DNA from: Ictalurus punctatus
Lineage: Eukaryota > Chordata > Actinopteri > Siluriformes > Ictaluridae
Direction: 5' to 3'
NCBI RefSeq assembly: GCF_001660625.3
Contig: NC_030421.2
Location: forward strand, 5,552,501-5,616,500
DNA length: 64,000 bases
In this document: piece after piece, positions 10,909-22,369 of the stretch
How positions within the stretch are numbered: position 1 is the stretch's first letter
How the letters are laid out: the number at the start of each line of letters is the position of its first letter
Notes under the pieces: model-generated
The model's input: only the letters and a program-made list of their open reading frames with translations
Databases searched by the model: none
What the model was told of the DNA's origin: nothing
Translations under genes and position numbers: made by a program

Positions 10909-13900
10909 GTTAATTTCAAGCTTTCTTGAAATCTATTGAAGATACAAAAAAAAAAAACTCATTTATTTTCAGGAACCATAAAACTCCTTTACTTTTACTG
11001 TATCGATTTTTGTTTTTAATTAAAATGGAACGTCTTCCTTAGATACAGCAAGGTAAATGGGCGTGTCATATGCATATAATATGTAAATAAGGGACTAGTG
11101 GGTAGGAGCTTGTGTACACGCAGCTGAATCCGATTCATCATTTGTGTTCAGATTAATGAGATTAGATGAGATGACAAAATTAGCACCATTGTCGTCCTGG
11201 CGACGAAGCCTGAGCAAATACTTCCACTCATATACGTTACAGTATACAGTGACACCTGGTCCAGTGTATTGAATTGGTCGAGACGTCTGCCGTTTAAGGA
11301 TTGAAGATGATAAATGTTGCAAGTTATCTGATTCAGACAACATTACTCTGAGCTACCTCCACAATATAGAGATGGATAAAGCTATTGAGTGATATTTCTC
11401 CTGAGAAGCAGGAGAAGATGAGCTTCAGGAGTCTGTGACGGATGCGTCCACAGGGCCTTGATCAAATCGGAGATATTCCGATAGAATTTCATTTTGAACA
11501 GTCCAGCTTTAAATTCAGTCTCCACAGCAAATGAAATGACAAGCTGAGGTTTTCTTAAATACACTAATTTAAATTGTTTGCCAAGAGAACATGAGCTTAA
11601 AATGAATACGTCCTGGAGAGATTTAAAATCTATTGAAACCATAGGATATTTTCCTGACCGTTATAAATCCTGTCCCCATTTTTATTTATATTTTTAAACA
11701 GCCCAGTTTTGTGAAATTTCTCTTCGTCAACCCACTTCAGCTCCGATAGGTCACTTCATTAAATTAGCCATAACAAAGAACAAACAACTCAGCAGTCAGA
11801 CTCATTTACACCGAAACCTTTTATGAAGCAGCTTTTAGTTGCACACATGCTTCTATTTCAACACACCAGCTGTGCAACACCATGTGCCGACCAGAATCTA
11901 AGATTACACCAAGGTCCTAAACCTTTTAAAAGAGCTGCCAAGCTGCGCATCCTATAATCCACATGTGCCAAACCTGCAAATCCAGCAGCCTCATTTCATT
12001 TGGCTCATATGAACTTGGGTTGGAAAAAAAAAAACCATTTAAGAACAAAGCAATTAACTAAAAACAATTAAGCACGTTGGTGATGTGTTGGCAGTGGCGT
12101 GACGAGAAATTAATTTCAATCGGATGAAGAAATAACCAAGATAAAATCATGACCGTTTTCTTGATCTGTATAGATCTAGTATCCCATACAATGTGATTAA
12201 TTCAAGGAATGCATTCATTAAAAACTATTTAAAAAAAACAAAAAAAAAACAGTATAAATGTTCTTATGTAATAGTGCATACAATAGGTTGTTGGCTCTTC
12301 TTTTTCTAGAAGCGTCCTGTTCTAATTCCAGAGCCTAAGGTATTGGTGTTACTCGATAGAAAATGTTAACCAAGTAAAAAGATGGAAACGGACTTTAATT
12401 ACGGACTTCAGCGTCTCACAGAACTGCTGACGTGGCCCAGAATCCGAGTCCGACAACCCTGCTTTAATCGAAGTTCAGGAATTATTCATACTGGACGCCT
12501 TACGCAAATGTGTGTAAGAAATGAACTTGTGGTTGGTCAGAGGTGCCTCCTGGGATGCTATGCGACAAAGCAGGATGTTGATCTGACAGCAGGGACAGAA
12601 GGGCGCAGCTTCGGAATGATTGACGGGACAGAGGTAGGTTTACAGCAGGACCTCACAGGAGAGACCAATTTGCATTCAGTTCGCATACTGCGCACCGTTC
12701 CCTCACGTGTCAGACTGGACAAGCCCCAAAACATGACTTGAGACACAATGAGAAATCAGCCTGTATCCTGTAGGGTCTCACACACCCCCCATTTAGCTTT
12801 TTTTTTGTTTTTCCTTCTTAAAATTAACTTCTTTTTATACAGAAGCCTGTATGCAGGAATACAAAGCCGTTCCTGTTTTCCTATTTTAACAGCAAGCACT
12901 TTTTGTCTATACGTTCAGACCAAACCCTGGATCCAATCTCAACAATGGACAGAATTCTGGGAACACTACGAAAAAGAAAGCCTACACACCAGGCAGGGTT
13001 CCCTGTAGGGTTTTCCTATCCATTTCCAGCTAAAACACTCCACGCTGAGCTAAAATGCCATGATCTGTTGTACTTCCACGGAAAACATTAGATGTAATGA
13101 GCTTTGTACTTGGAAACAAACTCAAAAATCAATATTTTAAAGTTTCGCTTCTGTTCCAACTCGTAACGTTTCTAAACCGAATAGAACAAACAAAAAAACA
13201 AACCAAAAGGTTCATTCTGTTCCTATTACTGAATGTAGGCGGAGCAGAACAAAAAAAAAACATGCTAGTTGGTAGATTAGCTAGTGTAAATGTTAGATTT
13301 GATATTGCACGGCATTGTATTGCCGACACAACCGCGCATCACGCATTAGCCGCACTTTATTCCTCATATTGTCCATAGTTTTTCCAGCCATCTTTCTTTT
13401 ATATCCTTTACATAAATATTTATATATTTATCGCTTACTGAAAATGAAAGAACAAATTCTGTTAAGTTGCTTCGCAGAATGTTTTTGAGATCTTCCTATA
13501 GACGAAATGGCTACTAGGCTACTTCATCCTTTTGGGATGGAAATTTACACCTTTGGTAGATCTCGCTACTGAGATTTTCGGCAGGAAAGATGAAACTTTA
13601 TTCGTAAAGCCACACTCAGGAGACGGGGGATAATTTGTCAGACACACAACTGTTATCTCTGCTGACCAGCCTGATGAGTTCAGATCAAAACACCATGCTG
13701 TGACATACAGAGGCTGCGAGGGTCAACTATAGACCTCAGTTCATATCAGATGAGAACCGCAGCAAACAGCAGCCGTGATATTACGCCAGTCACATAGGCC
13801 TTAATCTTCCGGTTTCAAAATAATGGACTAGGGGCCCTTTGCTCTGAGATTTCTGTACCTTTGGTGAAGTGTGAAAGCACTCTTTAAGCCTGCGAGTGGT

Positions 13901-14228
13901 CTAAAGATCTGATCCCTGGTCCTCTAGAAAACTAATCTAGGGTGCAGTCCAAATCAGGCATGGAGGAATTCACTCTCAATGCTGCCTGCACCCTATTTCA
14001 AGATTTGTGATGGCGGGAAAAAAGGTCGCTACTGTCGGTTATGCAATTACGGGTTCGCGTAAATACGCTACTACACGTCACTCAAAAATACACACAGTAT
14101 TTTTCTTTTTCTTTTAATTGAGCCAATCAACATATCTGCCAAATCTGAAATGAGCAACAGTTGCATGTGTTTTGAACTCCCCACCCACTTCCCCCTCATA
14201 GAACTGCAGACAATCCGGAAGGATTTCT
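10352..14228. other. Long stretch with no recognised gene
   Basis: It holds an A tract of about 37 at 10870-10906 and a shorter one at 10947-10957. Open frames of 119 residues (12382-12741 plus) and 86 residues (11382-11642 minus) have no recognisable domain. No RNA gene or transposon end was identified. Confidence 0.35.
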
Positions 14229-14890
14229 TAAAAGGGAACCTATTACGCAAAATTCATTTTTACATGGTTTGAACATAAATGTGTTGACAGTGTGTATACA
14301 CAACCACCGTATAACGGTTAAAAATCTACCCAAAAGGGCGGCATCACATTGGAACAGGCCACACCCACGACTGCTAACGGACACTGCCATATTAGCATAA
14401 CTCCTCCCCTGAGTGAGCTGCACTCAATCCGCCATGTTTTCTGTGCTGGCACAGCTATAGTGATCGGAAGAACGTCTCGGATTTGTAAGCTTTGTACGAG
14501 TTCTGTTGTTGGCTGTAAGAATGAACGTACGAGTCCATCGTCTCCGATTGTATTCGCACAGACCAGAGCCATGTCATTAGTTTTAACCTCTCCGTATAAT
14601 TCATACATATAGGGTCGAACACTGCCATTTACGGGGTCAGACATACTGGTTCTCCTGGTTTGTTGTTGCTGTAGTATCCGAAGCATGAGCTGTGAAGGCA
14701 CAGCTCTCTTCTGGAAAGAATAGTGCATTTAAAGAGTCACACAAGAAGACAGCATGTTTTAGCTTCCTCCCAAAAAGGGGCACGGCCAGTATGGTATAGT
14801 AAATGATCCGTGGGGTATTTTGAGCTGAAACTTCAGACACCAAAGACTTATTATACATCTCGTAAGAACGGGCATAATAGGTCTCCTTTA
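14229..14890. mobile_element. 662-bp element with short terminal inverted repeats
   Basis: The left end TAAAAGGGAACCTATTACGC pairs with the reverse complement of the right end, TAAAGGAGACCTATTATGCC. The interior has overlapping open frames on both strands (136 and 112 residues minus, 87 plus), none intact. The plus frame at 14349 includes CKLCTSSVVGCKNE, which has a faint likeness to the cysteine motif of THAP zinc fingers used by P-element-type transposases. That likeness is weak. It is probably a non-autonomous DNA transposon. Confidence 0.5.
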
Positions 14891-14966
14891 AACCTGTGAT
14901 GAGCCCTGCCCTAAAAACGAGCCCAGAATTTGTCCTAGGTGAGCAAAATGTGAAAATGTCCATCCA

Positions 14967-15243
14967 GCCGTCCATTTTACATACCGCTTATGCTACACAG
15001 TGTCGTGGGGGAGCCTGGAGCCTATACGAAGGAAGTCAGGGCACGAAGCAGGGGACAACCTGGACGGGGTGTCAACCCATCGCAAGGCACAATTGCACAC
15101 ATTCATACACCATGGACATTTTGGAAAAGCCAATGAACCTACAACGCATGTCTTTGGACTGGGGCGAACCTGCAAACTCCGTGCACAGAGGGCGGAGACG
15201 GGATTCGAACTCCCAACCCAGGTGGTGCGAGGCAAATGTCCTT
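14967..15243 (+). repeat. D family dispersed repeat, full-length-like copy
   Basis: It contains the series ATCCAGCCGTCCATTTTACA, GGGAGCCTGGAGCCTATA, GGGTGTCAACCCATCGCA, CATGTCTTTGGACTGGGGCG and TGCAAACTCCGTGCACAGAG. The same ordered blocks occur at 15855-16062 (inverted), 20627-20945, 30936-31143 (inverted) and 60067-60175. It is a very common teleost interspersed repeat. I cannot assign its class from sequence alone. Confidence 0.75.
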
Positions 15244-15854
15244 GACTGACTATCTGGACTTTTATGCGTGCGTGCTGTAGTCTATAGAAGAACGCCGACC
15301 CAAATGATTCAAATGTCAAACTGTCCCAATCAAAGTTCTTCCAAGCACCGAGTATCTATCTCACCGACACCTGACCTTTAAGGTAACATACCTCATTTCT
15401 CAATATGCTTCCTGCTCAGTGTGACTAAAGGTTAACTTGATTGTTTTAAGGGTGATTCCACGATTGGGGTGTCTTCCCTGTCACACTGATGTGACATTTA
15501 CAACGATGGATTTGACATTTTAAACCTAAACTGTATACCTATATGCATGTTTCAGATAAATCATTAAAAACCAACAAAATGTTGGCAACGGCACTTGGAA
15601 AACAATTTCGCCCACCACAGCACACTATAGCTGCACTTACCTTGAAGTATAATCATTCAAATACTTTAAAGAGTCATTAATGTTTAACATATAATGCTTG
15701 AAACAAGCATCAATTACAGGTTATGAAAAGTTTCTGAATACTTTCACCCTTATAAAATATTTAGAATATTCCACAAGTTACACGCTCAACAGGAAGTTGC
15801 ATCATCTGAATTTTCTGAGGACCACGAGAACATCATTAAAATAATTTACCAAAA
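15244..15854. other. Unique spacer between two D repeats
   Basis: The D copies on either side are in opposite orientation. Nothing else was recognised. Confidence 0.35.
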
Positions 15855-16062
15855 ATGATGGAGTTTGCATGCTCTCCCTGTGCATCCGGAGTTTCCTCCA
15901 GGTACTCCGGTTTCCTCCCCCTGTCCAGAGACATGGTGTAGGCTGATTGGCATCTCTAAAGCGTCCTGCGACGGGTTGGCACCTTGTCCAGGGTTTCCTC
16001 TGCCGTATGCTCTCCCATGACACTAGGATAAGCAGTTCAGAAAATGGATGGATGGATGGTGG
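15855..16062 (-). repeat. D family dispersed repeat, minus-strand copy
   Basis: The reverse complement carries the CCATCCATCCATTTTCTGAA start, the GGTGCCAACCCGTCGCAGGA block and the GGAGGAAACCGGAGTACCTG block of this family. It lacks part of the middle compared with the copy at 20627. Confidence 0.75.
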
Positions 16063-17449
16063 ATGATTAATAAATGTACTTACATGCTGTGTGCATAAAA
16101 GGTACTTCAAACTCAACATCACAATGAAAATAAAGAATCTTTATTCTTTATAATGAGAGGACATTTTTCTTCTCATGACCTTCAGAAAATCCGGAAAACG
16201 CAATTTCCTGTCGAACATGTGACTTGAATGTACAAAATCTATGTTAGAAACTCAACCCCGCTAAATTCTTAAGAGCAAAACGCAACCAAGAACGCTTGTA
16301 AATGAATAAAATATTGTTGGCTGAGATGCTTCAAGATGTTTTCCTAGATTCAATGATGAAAACAGTTCAAATGGCATTGTAATCATGGACTCATGTTTTC
16401 ATGATGCACTAAATCTTCTCAAATGCTTATTATTCACGGTTTAAAAGACTTTCCGTACGCTTTAACATCCTTCTAAACAAGTTTAATGAGATCAATAGAA
16501 GCTCCATTTTGAATAGATGAACAGAGTTTAGCTTTGTCCTTCAGACCGTCACCAAGTCGGCGGCGCGGTTGAACTTTTCAAACGCTAGCAGAAAGGAGAG
16601 AAGGTAAACTTTGAGGATTTGTCTGATCAAAAAGAGAACATCTCATCTCCTCCAAGTGTCTTTTACGAACCCGGCCTTTCTACACGCGCAGCGTGGATCT
16701 ACTCCCAGCCTTCACAGTGAACAAGGCTCATTTGTCAAACACAGTTAGCATCTCTCTGGCAAATGTTATGCTCTTTTATCTTCAAGGAGATTGCAGCTGA
16801 ATGTTCATAGTTCTCAAGGTGTCGTTTTTCCCCCCCCAGCATAGACCAAGTATCACCAAACAAGTAAAAATAAGAATTCATAAGAATTTCAGTCTTGGGG
16901 GGAGGGGGGGGGGTGTTGGGGAGGAAGTGGGGGGGGCATTAATTTACTGCTCCAACAAGCAGCTAAATTAGGGAATTCCACAGTGCTGATGTGAGCTAGC
17001 TACTAAGATGTCAGCAAATTTCCAGTACACTATGCTATTACATTTCTCTCTCTCTTTCTTTTTTAAAATCACGATGAATGTAGTGTTTTAGGACAGTTTG
17101 TGCTTCTCCAAGGACCAGCAAATCAATATGAAAGTGAACCATATTTAACACTCTTTGCATTCTGAAAACTAACCAAAACTGGCTTACATAATAGAACTTA
17201 TAGTACTTATCAAGGAGCACATTATGCAAACTATAAGGTTTATTAGCACAAAGCCTTTTCAGATAGCTAGTGAAAAAGTTACTTGTGCCTTTGGTGTGGT
17301 AACCATGGTGACAGCAGCGCTAAGCACAGCTAGCATCTCATCACCAGAGCGATCGAAAACATCAGATATTTGACCAAACACTTTTGAGCTTCATTTATAA
17401 TTTCAAGAAAAGAAATCATGTACCAGTTAGTGACATTGATAAACCTACT
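16063..17449. other. Unique sequence with a G-rich tract
   Basis: At 16898-16937 there are four or more runs of three or more G, a possible G-quadruplex former. Nothing else was recognised. Confidence 0.4.
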
Positions 17450-17975
17450 ATAAACTGAGGTACCTTAGCTAGTTAGCTACTGGAAGCTGGAATTCACAGT
17501 TCTGATAGGGAGTCCGCATATAAACAGAAAATGAATGCACACAGCACATGCTAGCTAGCTAACGTCCTTGATACCGATCACTTATTTCTCTCTGCTACCG
17601 AGTGACGCATTTATAAACCGACAACTGAGGTAACTTGGCTAGTTAGCAATTTAGTATGCATAATCATGATGCACAGATTTGACAGAGAGTCAGCATCTGA
17701 ACAGAAGTAAATGTACACAACACATGCTAGCTAGCTCAGTTATGTCTTTCGTACTGATGTATTACCTTTTTGAGAAAGATTAATCACATTTTCATCCGTT
17801 ACTGAGTGATTTATAAACCCTACAAGTGAGCTAACTTAGCTAGTTAGCTACAGGAAGTTGCTATTCACAGGTTCGGTAGCGAGTCAAACAGAAACAACAC
17901 ATGCTAGCTAGCTCAGATACAACCTTGGTATTGAGGTAAACCTATTATGTAGAAAGATTAATCACTTATTGTCAC
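17450..17975. repeat. Three-unit diverged tandem repeat, period about 170-200 bp
   Basis: Each unit runs AACTGAGGTAACTTAGCTAG, then TTCACAGnTTnGnTAGnGAGTC, then ACACATGCTAGCTAGCT, then a TTATAAACC boundary. Units start near 17450, 17622 and 17818. The units differ by substitutions and indels, so the array is old. The sequence is rich in the palindrome GCTAGC. No coding potential. Confidence 0.7.
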
Positions 17976-18272
17976 GATAAATTTATTAGCTAGCGCACTG
18001 GGTAATAATGTTCCAGTGTGCTCTCTAGTGCCATGTTCAGGTCCAGAAACCTACTCTTTAAAAATTGAAAAAAAACCCCCAAAAAACATAGCTGATGTTT
18101 CTATTCACATTACAATTACAAGATGTAGGTGTGGGTGAAATCTATTGTTGGTAATCTGGGTATCAAACATTTCAAACAGGTGAAGATCAACCCAGGAAAC
18201 ACGGAACTAGAAAAAAGAGGCTTGGATTTAATGATAAAAGCATGATATGTCTGACGTATCAGTGTATACACA

Positions 18273-18900
18273 CTGTGCGTTCAAGTCCTCCTGGGAAGTT
18301 TGTATTTACGAATAATTGCAAAGTCGTAACTGCGATGTCAGGTGCGTTCAAGTCACTTTGCTCAGCGCAAGATGGCGGTGTGTCTTCTCATAATTATCTA
18401 CAAAGAACACAGCAAGGTTTTCGAACTTCTAGAAAATGAACGAAATGCTCATCGGTTGCCTTTTGCTTTTTAAAAAAAAATAAATAAAAAATACAGATGT
18501 TTTCACTCAGTTTATGAAGCCTCCGTAAACTTAATTATTCGTTCTTTATTTTGTGCACACAACTAGCTTGTTTTATTGTAAATAAAAAAAAGCCTGACAA
18601 AGACATGTCACTACTAAATACCCAATAGTAGTGTGGATTAAATTACACATCTCTTTCTTTCTCCCTTTTCCTCAGGCACGTTCCCTCGAAATCAGCTTCT
18701 AAGATGAGTAAACGTTCAATTTCTACAAATTTAGCGTCAACTTCAGACGCCGCATCCATCGATTCCACCATGCTTTCTTACCCTTCGCCCCCCAACACAG
18801 GAACTCTGAGCACAAAGAAAATCCAGAGTTTCCCACCTGTAATTACGACTTTGTGGTGGTGTTCAACTCGTAAAGACGATCTTTCTGACTTGACCGCACC
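18273..18900. mobile_element. 628-bp MITE-like element with long terminal inverted repeats
   Basis: The left end TGTGCGTTCAAGTCCTCCTG, continuing to TTTACGAATAATTGCAAAGT, pairs with the reverse complement of the right end GGTGCGGTCAAGTCAGAAAG, continuing to TTTACGAGTTGAACACCACC and AAAGTCGTAA. Inverted similarity therefore covers about 60 bp. The head motif GGTGCGTTCAAGTC occurs again at 18341 in direct orientation. The 65- and 73-residue open frames lie in the arms and are not genes. Confidence 0.6.
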
Positions 18901-20325
18901 ATTAGACAAACTAATCAAGGAATAAACACAGAACAGGTGAACACAATCATGTAACAAACCAATGAGAGGACAGAGGCAGAGACTGGACTAGTACGGGAAA
19001 GAAACGACAGTGTTTCATGACACGAATTGGGAAACCGTCACCGTAATGTCAAGCACGTTAGAAAAGTAGCCAGAGAGCTGGAAGTGGATGCTTTCTCAGC
19101 GTAAATGAAAGCAGGAGAAGTCACCTCCTGTAATAGAACCCCACCCCAAAAAAAGGATTTTTTTTTTTTAAAAAAAGGGTGACTTTATGGCATGAGTATG
19201 TTTTACATCTCTTCCATCATACTCTTTCCAAGCGGTTATGAAACATTAAAAAAAAAAAAAAAAAAAAAAAAGAGTCCAACTAATTTTATTTACTGCATTC
19301 GGTAAAATTACCCAATTTATCAAAAGCACCATTAAACCTGGCAGCAGCGACTGTAAATGCAGTGGCGAGTCGTCGAGGTCAGAACATCATTAACCCTGAG
19401 CAGCAGGATGTTTCGGTCTGGATTCAGCATCTTCCTGGAAGTACCGGGCCTGTGGTCGGGATTACGAGAGCAGTCTCATCACTCATCCATCTGAGCAAGG
19501 CTCTTGTACATCTTCTCCAGCAACCACAACAGTGTACGACAGAGCTAATGATTATTAATAGCGCCGTGGATGACGACAGTGAGTCGAACTTCATGAGACA
19601 ATGTGCAGAAGTACCACATACACACATTTTATATAAAATTACATGTTATAGGCATTTCTTTAGCATTTTATATTTATTCGTGCAGTTTTAATACTCAGGC
19701 ATTGTTTGTTTTAATTATTTTTATTTTGCAATTTTTTGTTTCAGGCATACGTTGAATATTTTAAAAAAAGCCCCCCACCATGTTCATAAACATAATCCAT
19801 ATACTTTATTGTGTTGTTTTTTTTATTATTTTTTTTATTTTATTATTATTATTATTTTTAAAGTATTTCTGCAATATTTGGAGGCCTTCTGTTTAGTATT
19901 TTGCAATGTTATACCTAATAACTAATTACTCATTCAATTAAAATATGTATTTGCAGTATATGTATTTAGTGGACATTTTTGCGGTGTTATCTTTGGTTAT
20001 TCATGCTCTCAGGCATTCGCTGTATCGTCAGTTAAAGACATTCTTGGTATTCTAAGGCCTTTTTATTTATTTAAATATTTATTTATTCATGCATTATTAC
20101 ATGTTCGCAGTCGATTGTACTCAATTATACGAATATTTTTTAGTAAGTTTTAGTGCAATGTTCTCATACATACTTTATCTCACATATACTTGATCAAATG
20201 CACGTCTTTCATTAGTGTCCCCCCCCCGCAATATTCTCATTCATTCTTTCCCCGTTTTTATTTCTGCTATATTTGTTGTTTTCTGTAGTATTTTTTTTTT
20301 CCAGAAGCTCAGAGCTCTTTAAAAC

Positions 20326-20328
<3 letters not shown>
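18901..20328. other. AT-rich sequence with A and T tracts
   Basis: A tract at 19249-19271 and T/A-rich low-complexity sequence at 19815-19865. No gene or transposon was identified. Confidence 0.4.

Positions 20329-20393
<65 letters not shown>
20329..20393. repeat. (TA)n microsatellite
   Basis: About 32 uninterrupted TA units. Confidence 0.95.
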
Positions 20394-20395
<2 letters not shown>

Positions 20396-20626
20396 CTGCA
20401 GTGTTCTCAGGCATACTTTGTGTACTTGATTAAATGCATGCAATTTAACGGGTTAAAAGACAGTGATGTAACAGTTACATTTTAACGCTTAACCACTAAT
20501 GATACGTTCGTAGATAGAAAAAGGACCGAAGTGGTTGGTTTGATTCATAAGAGATCTTTGTTACTACTTTTGACTAGTGCCATGGCACAACAGAGGATCT
20601 GCTACAGGACCCGAGCTGGGTCATAC

Positions 20627-20945
20627 CATCCATCCATCCTCTATAACGTTTTATCCTTTTCAGGGTCATGGGGGAACCTGGAGCCAATCCCAGGGAGCAT
20701 GGGGCACAAGGCGGGGTACACCCTGGACAGGGTGCCAATCCATCGCAGGGCACAATCACACACCCATTCATACACTACGGACACTTTGGACACGCCAATC
20801 AGCCTACCATGCATGTGTTTGGACTGTGGGAGGAAACCGGAGTACCCGGAGGAAACCCCCGCAGCACGGGGAGAACATGCAAACTCCGCACACACGGCCC
20901 TGGCGTAACTCCAACCCCGGACCCTGGAGGCGTGAGGCGAACCGT
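20627..20945 (+). repeat. D family dispersed repeat, best preserved copy
   Basis: It begins with CATCCATCCATCC and runs through GGGGGAACCTGGAGCCAATC, GGGGCACAAGGCGGGGTACA, CGCAGGGCACAATCACACAC, ATTCATACACTACGGACACT, GGGAGGAAACCGGAGTACCC and AACATGCAAACTCCGCACAC. It is the least diverged of the five copies, so it is useful as a reference. Overlapping open frames up to 179 residues are repeat translations. Confidence 0.8.
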
Positions 20946-21699
20946 ATTAAGAAAACTCGAGTCGCTGAACTACATCTAATTCCCCCCCCAAGTTTATCAG
21001 CTCTGCTACAGAATCATCCCCAAACATACTCGGTCCGAATCCAGACGCGAGTCCGCCACTTGACAACCCTTGCTTTAGACTCTCACGTCTTTTCTTTGGC
21101 TAAGTTCTCTTGCTGATGCTCTAGGCGATCGAACGCATGAAAAGAGCTCAGCTAGACCGCTAATGGCGATGTGTTTGATGTCTCGGAGTATTACGGAGAT
21201 GTTCACAAGTCTGTGGAAAGCTCTCTTAAAAGCTCTGAGAGTACGCAGTGCACTAAGGGACAGACAGGCTGTAATCACTCTTCATCCATCCGTTTTAGCC
21301 TCTCTCCCTCGCTCTCTCCCTCGTGCTCTGCCTTCCTCGGAGAGGACAGCCATGCACTGAATAAAAACACAGCCATTTGTGACAGAAGGCTCCGAGCGTT
21401 TTATGCCACTCTGTGTTTTTAGTGTGCTTTAAGCTTTAACGTGATTTGTGAACGTGGAATTTAATTTGGAGCTTTGGTTCTGAATGCGAACACGGATACA
21501 GAACAGGATTGAGTGCATAAATACGTGGAAGAGCAGTCGCGTCTTCCACCGATAAACAGATCTGAATCAGGAATCTGCCTTCTGTGGGTTTAACCAACAC
21601 TTTCCACGAAGCCTGTATTCATAAACATTTAGATCTTGGAATTCTTTGTAGGCTGATAAGGACTCATAAGTAGAATGGAGCTGGAATAAGCTGGAATGA
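20946..21699. other. Unique sequence, nothing recognised
   Basis: Includes a CTCTCTCCCTCGCTCTCTCC-type patch near 21302. No gene was recognised. Confidence 0.35.
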
Positions 21700-21864
21700 T
21701 CCGATCGGTAGCCCAATGTCGTAAGGTTGTGAGTTCAAACCCCAGCACCTCCAAGCTGCCACTGTTGGGGCCCTTGAGCAAGGGCCTTAACCCTTAACTG
21801 CTTAGATATATAAATGCAAGTCACTCTGGATAAGGGTGTCTGCCAAATGCCACAAATATAAGTC
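21700..21864 (+). mobile_element. tRNA-derived SINE with L2-like tail, near complete
   Basis: The B-box-like segment AAGGTTGTGAGTTCAAACCC is followed by CCAAGCTGCCACTGTTGGGG, GAGCAAGGGCCTTAACCCTT and the tail CACTCTGGATAAGGGTGTCT GCCAAATGCCA. This is the best copy in the window and resembles SINEs that I know from catfish-type genomes. Confidence 0.8.
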
Positions 21865-22051
21865 TAATGTACATGTAAACAAGGTGCTGTGATAATGTGG
21901 AGTTATTACCCCTTACAAATTGATTTTCCTATAACATGTTCCAAGGTGTTTTATTTCTTCTCATACTACAGCAATTTGCCTATTATTTTATTTTTAATTA
22001 AAGAACATACTTGTCAGTATTACATAAAAACTCACCATATTAACAATTAGA

Positions 22052-22176
<125 letters not shown>

Positions 22177-22190
22177 TGCACATCCACTGT

Positions 22191-22262
22191 ACACATTCCT
22201 GTGAATAAGCTGTTGCTATAGAAACGATAACTAGATAATTAGAACAAGCACATTAATGTCTC
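22191..22262 (+). mobile_element. R1 fragment between two (TA)n arrays
   Basis: CTGTTGCTATAGAAACGATA plus TTAGAACAAGCACATTAATG match the central R1 block seen at 41815-41860 and, inverted, at 54885-54945. Both flanks have been replaced by or expanded into (TA)n. Confidence 0.6.
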
Positions 22263-22295
22263 AATGCTACTGTCTCAGATTCAGCTATGCAGAAA

Positions 22296-22298
<3 letters not shown>

Positions 22299-22366
<68 letters not shown>
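22299..22366. repeat. (TA)n microsatellite
   Basis: About 34 uninterrupted TA units. Confidence 0.95.

Positions 22367-22369
<3 letters not shown>

Noticed and set aside
11382..11642. 86-residue minus frame with fairly protein-like composition
   Set aside because: No family recognised and no flanking splice signals that I could support. A translated database search would settle it.
12382..12741. 119-residue plus frame
   Set aside because: No recognisable motif, no promoter or splice context. Length is within chance for a 64-kb window.
20531..21116. Overlapping 125- and 179-residue frames
   Set aside because: They run through the D dispersed repeat, and both strands are equally open.
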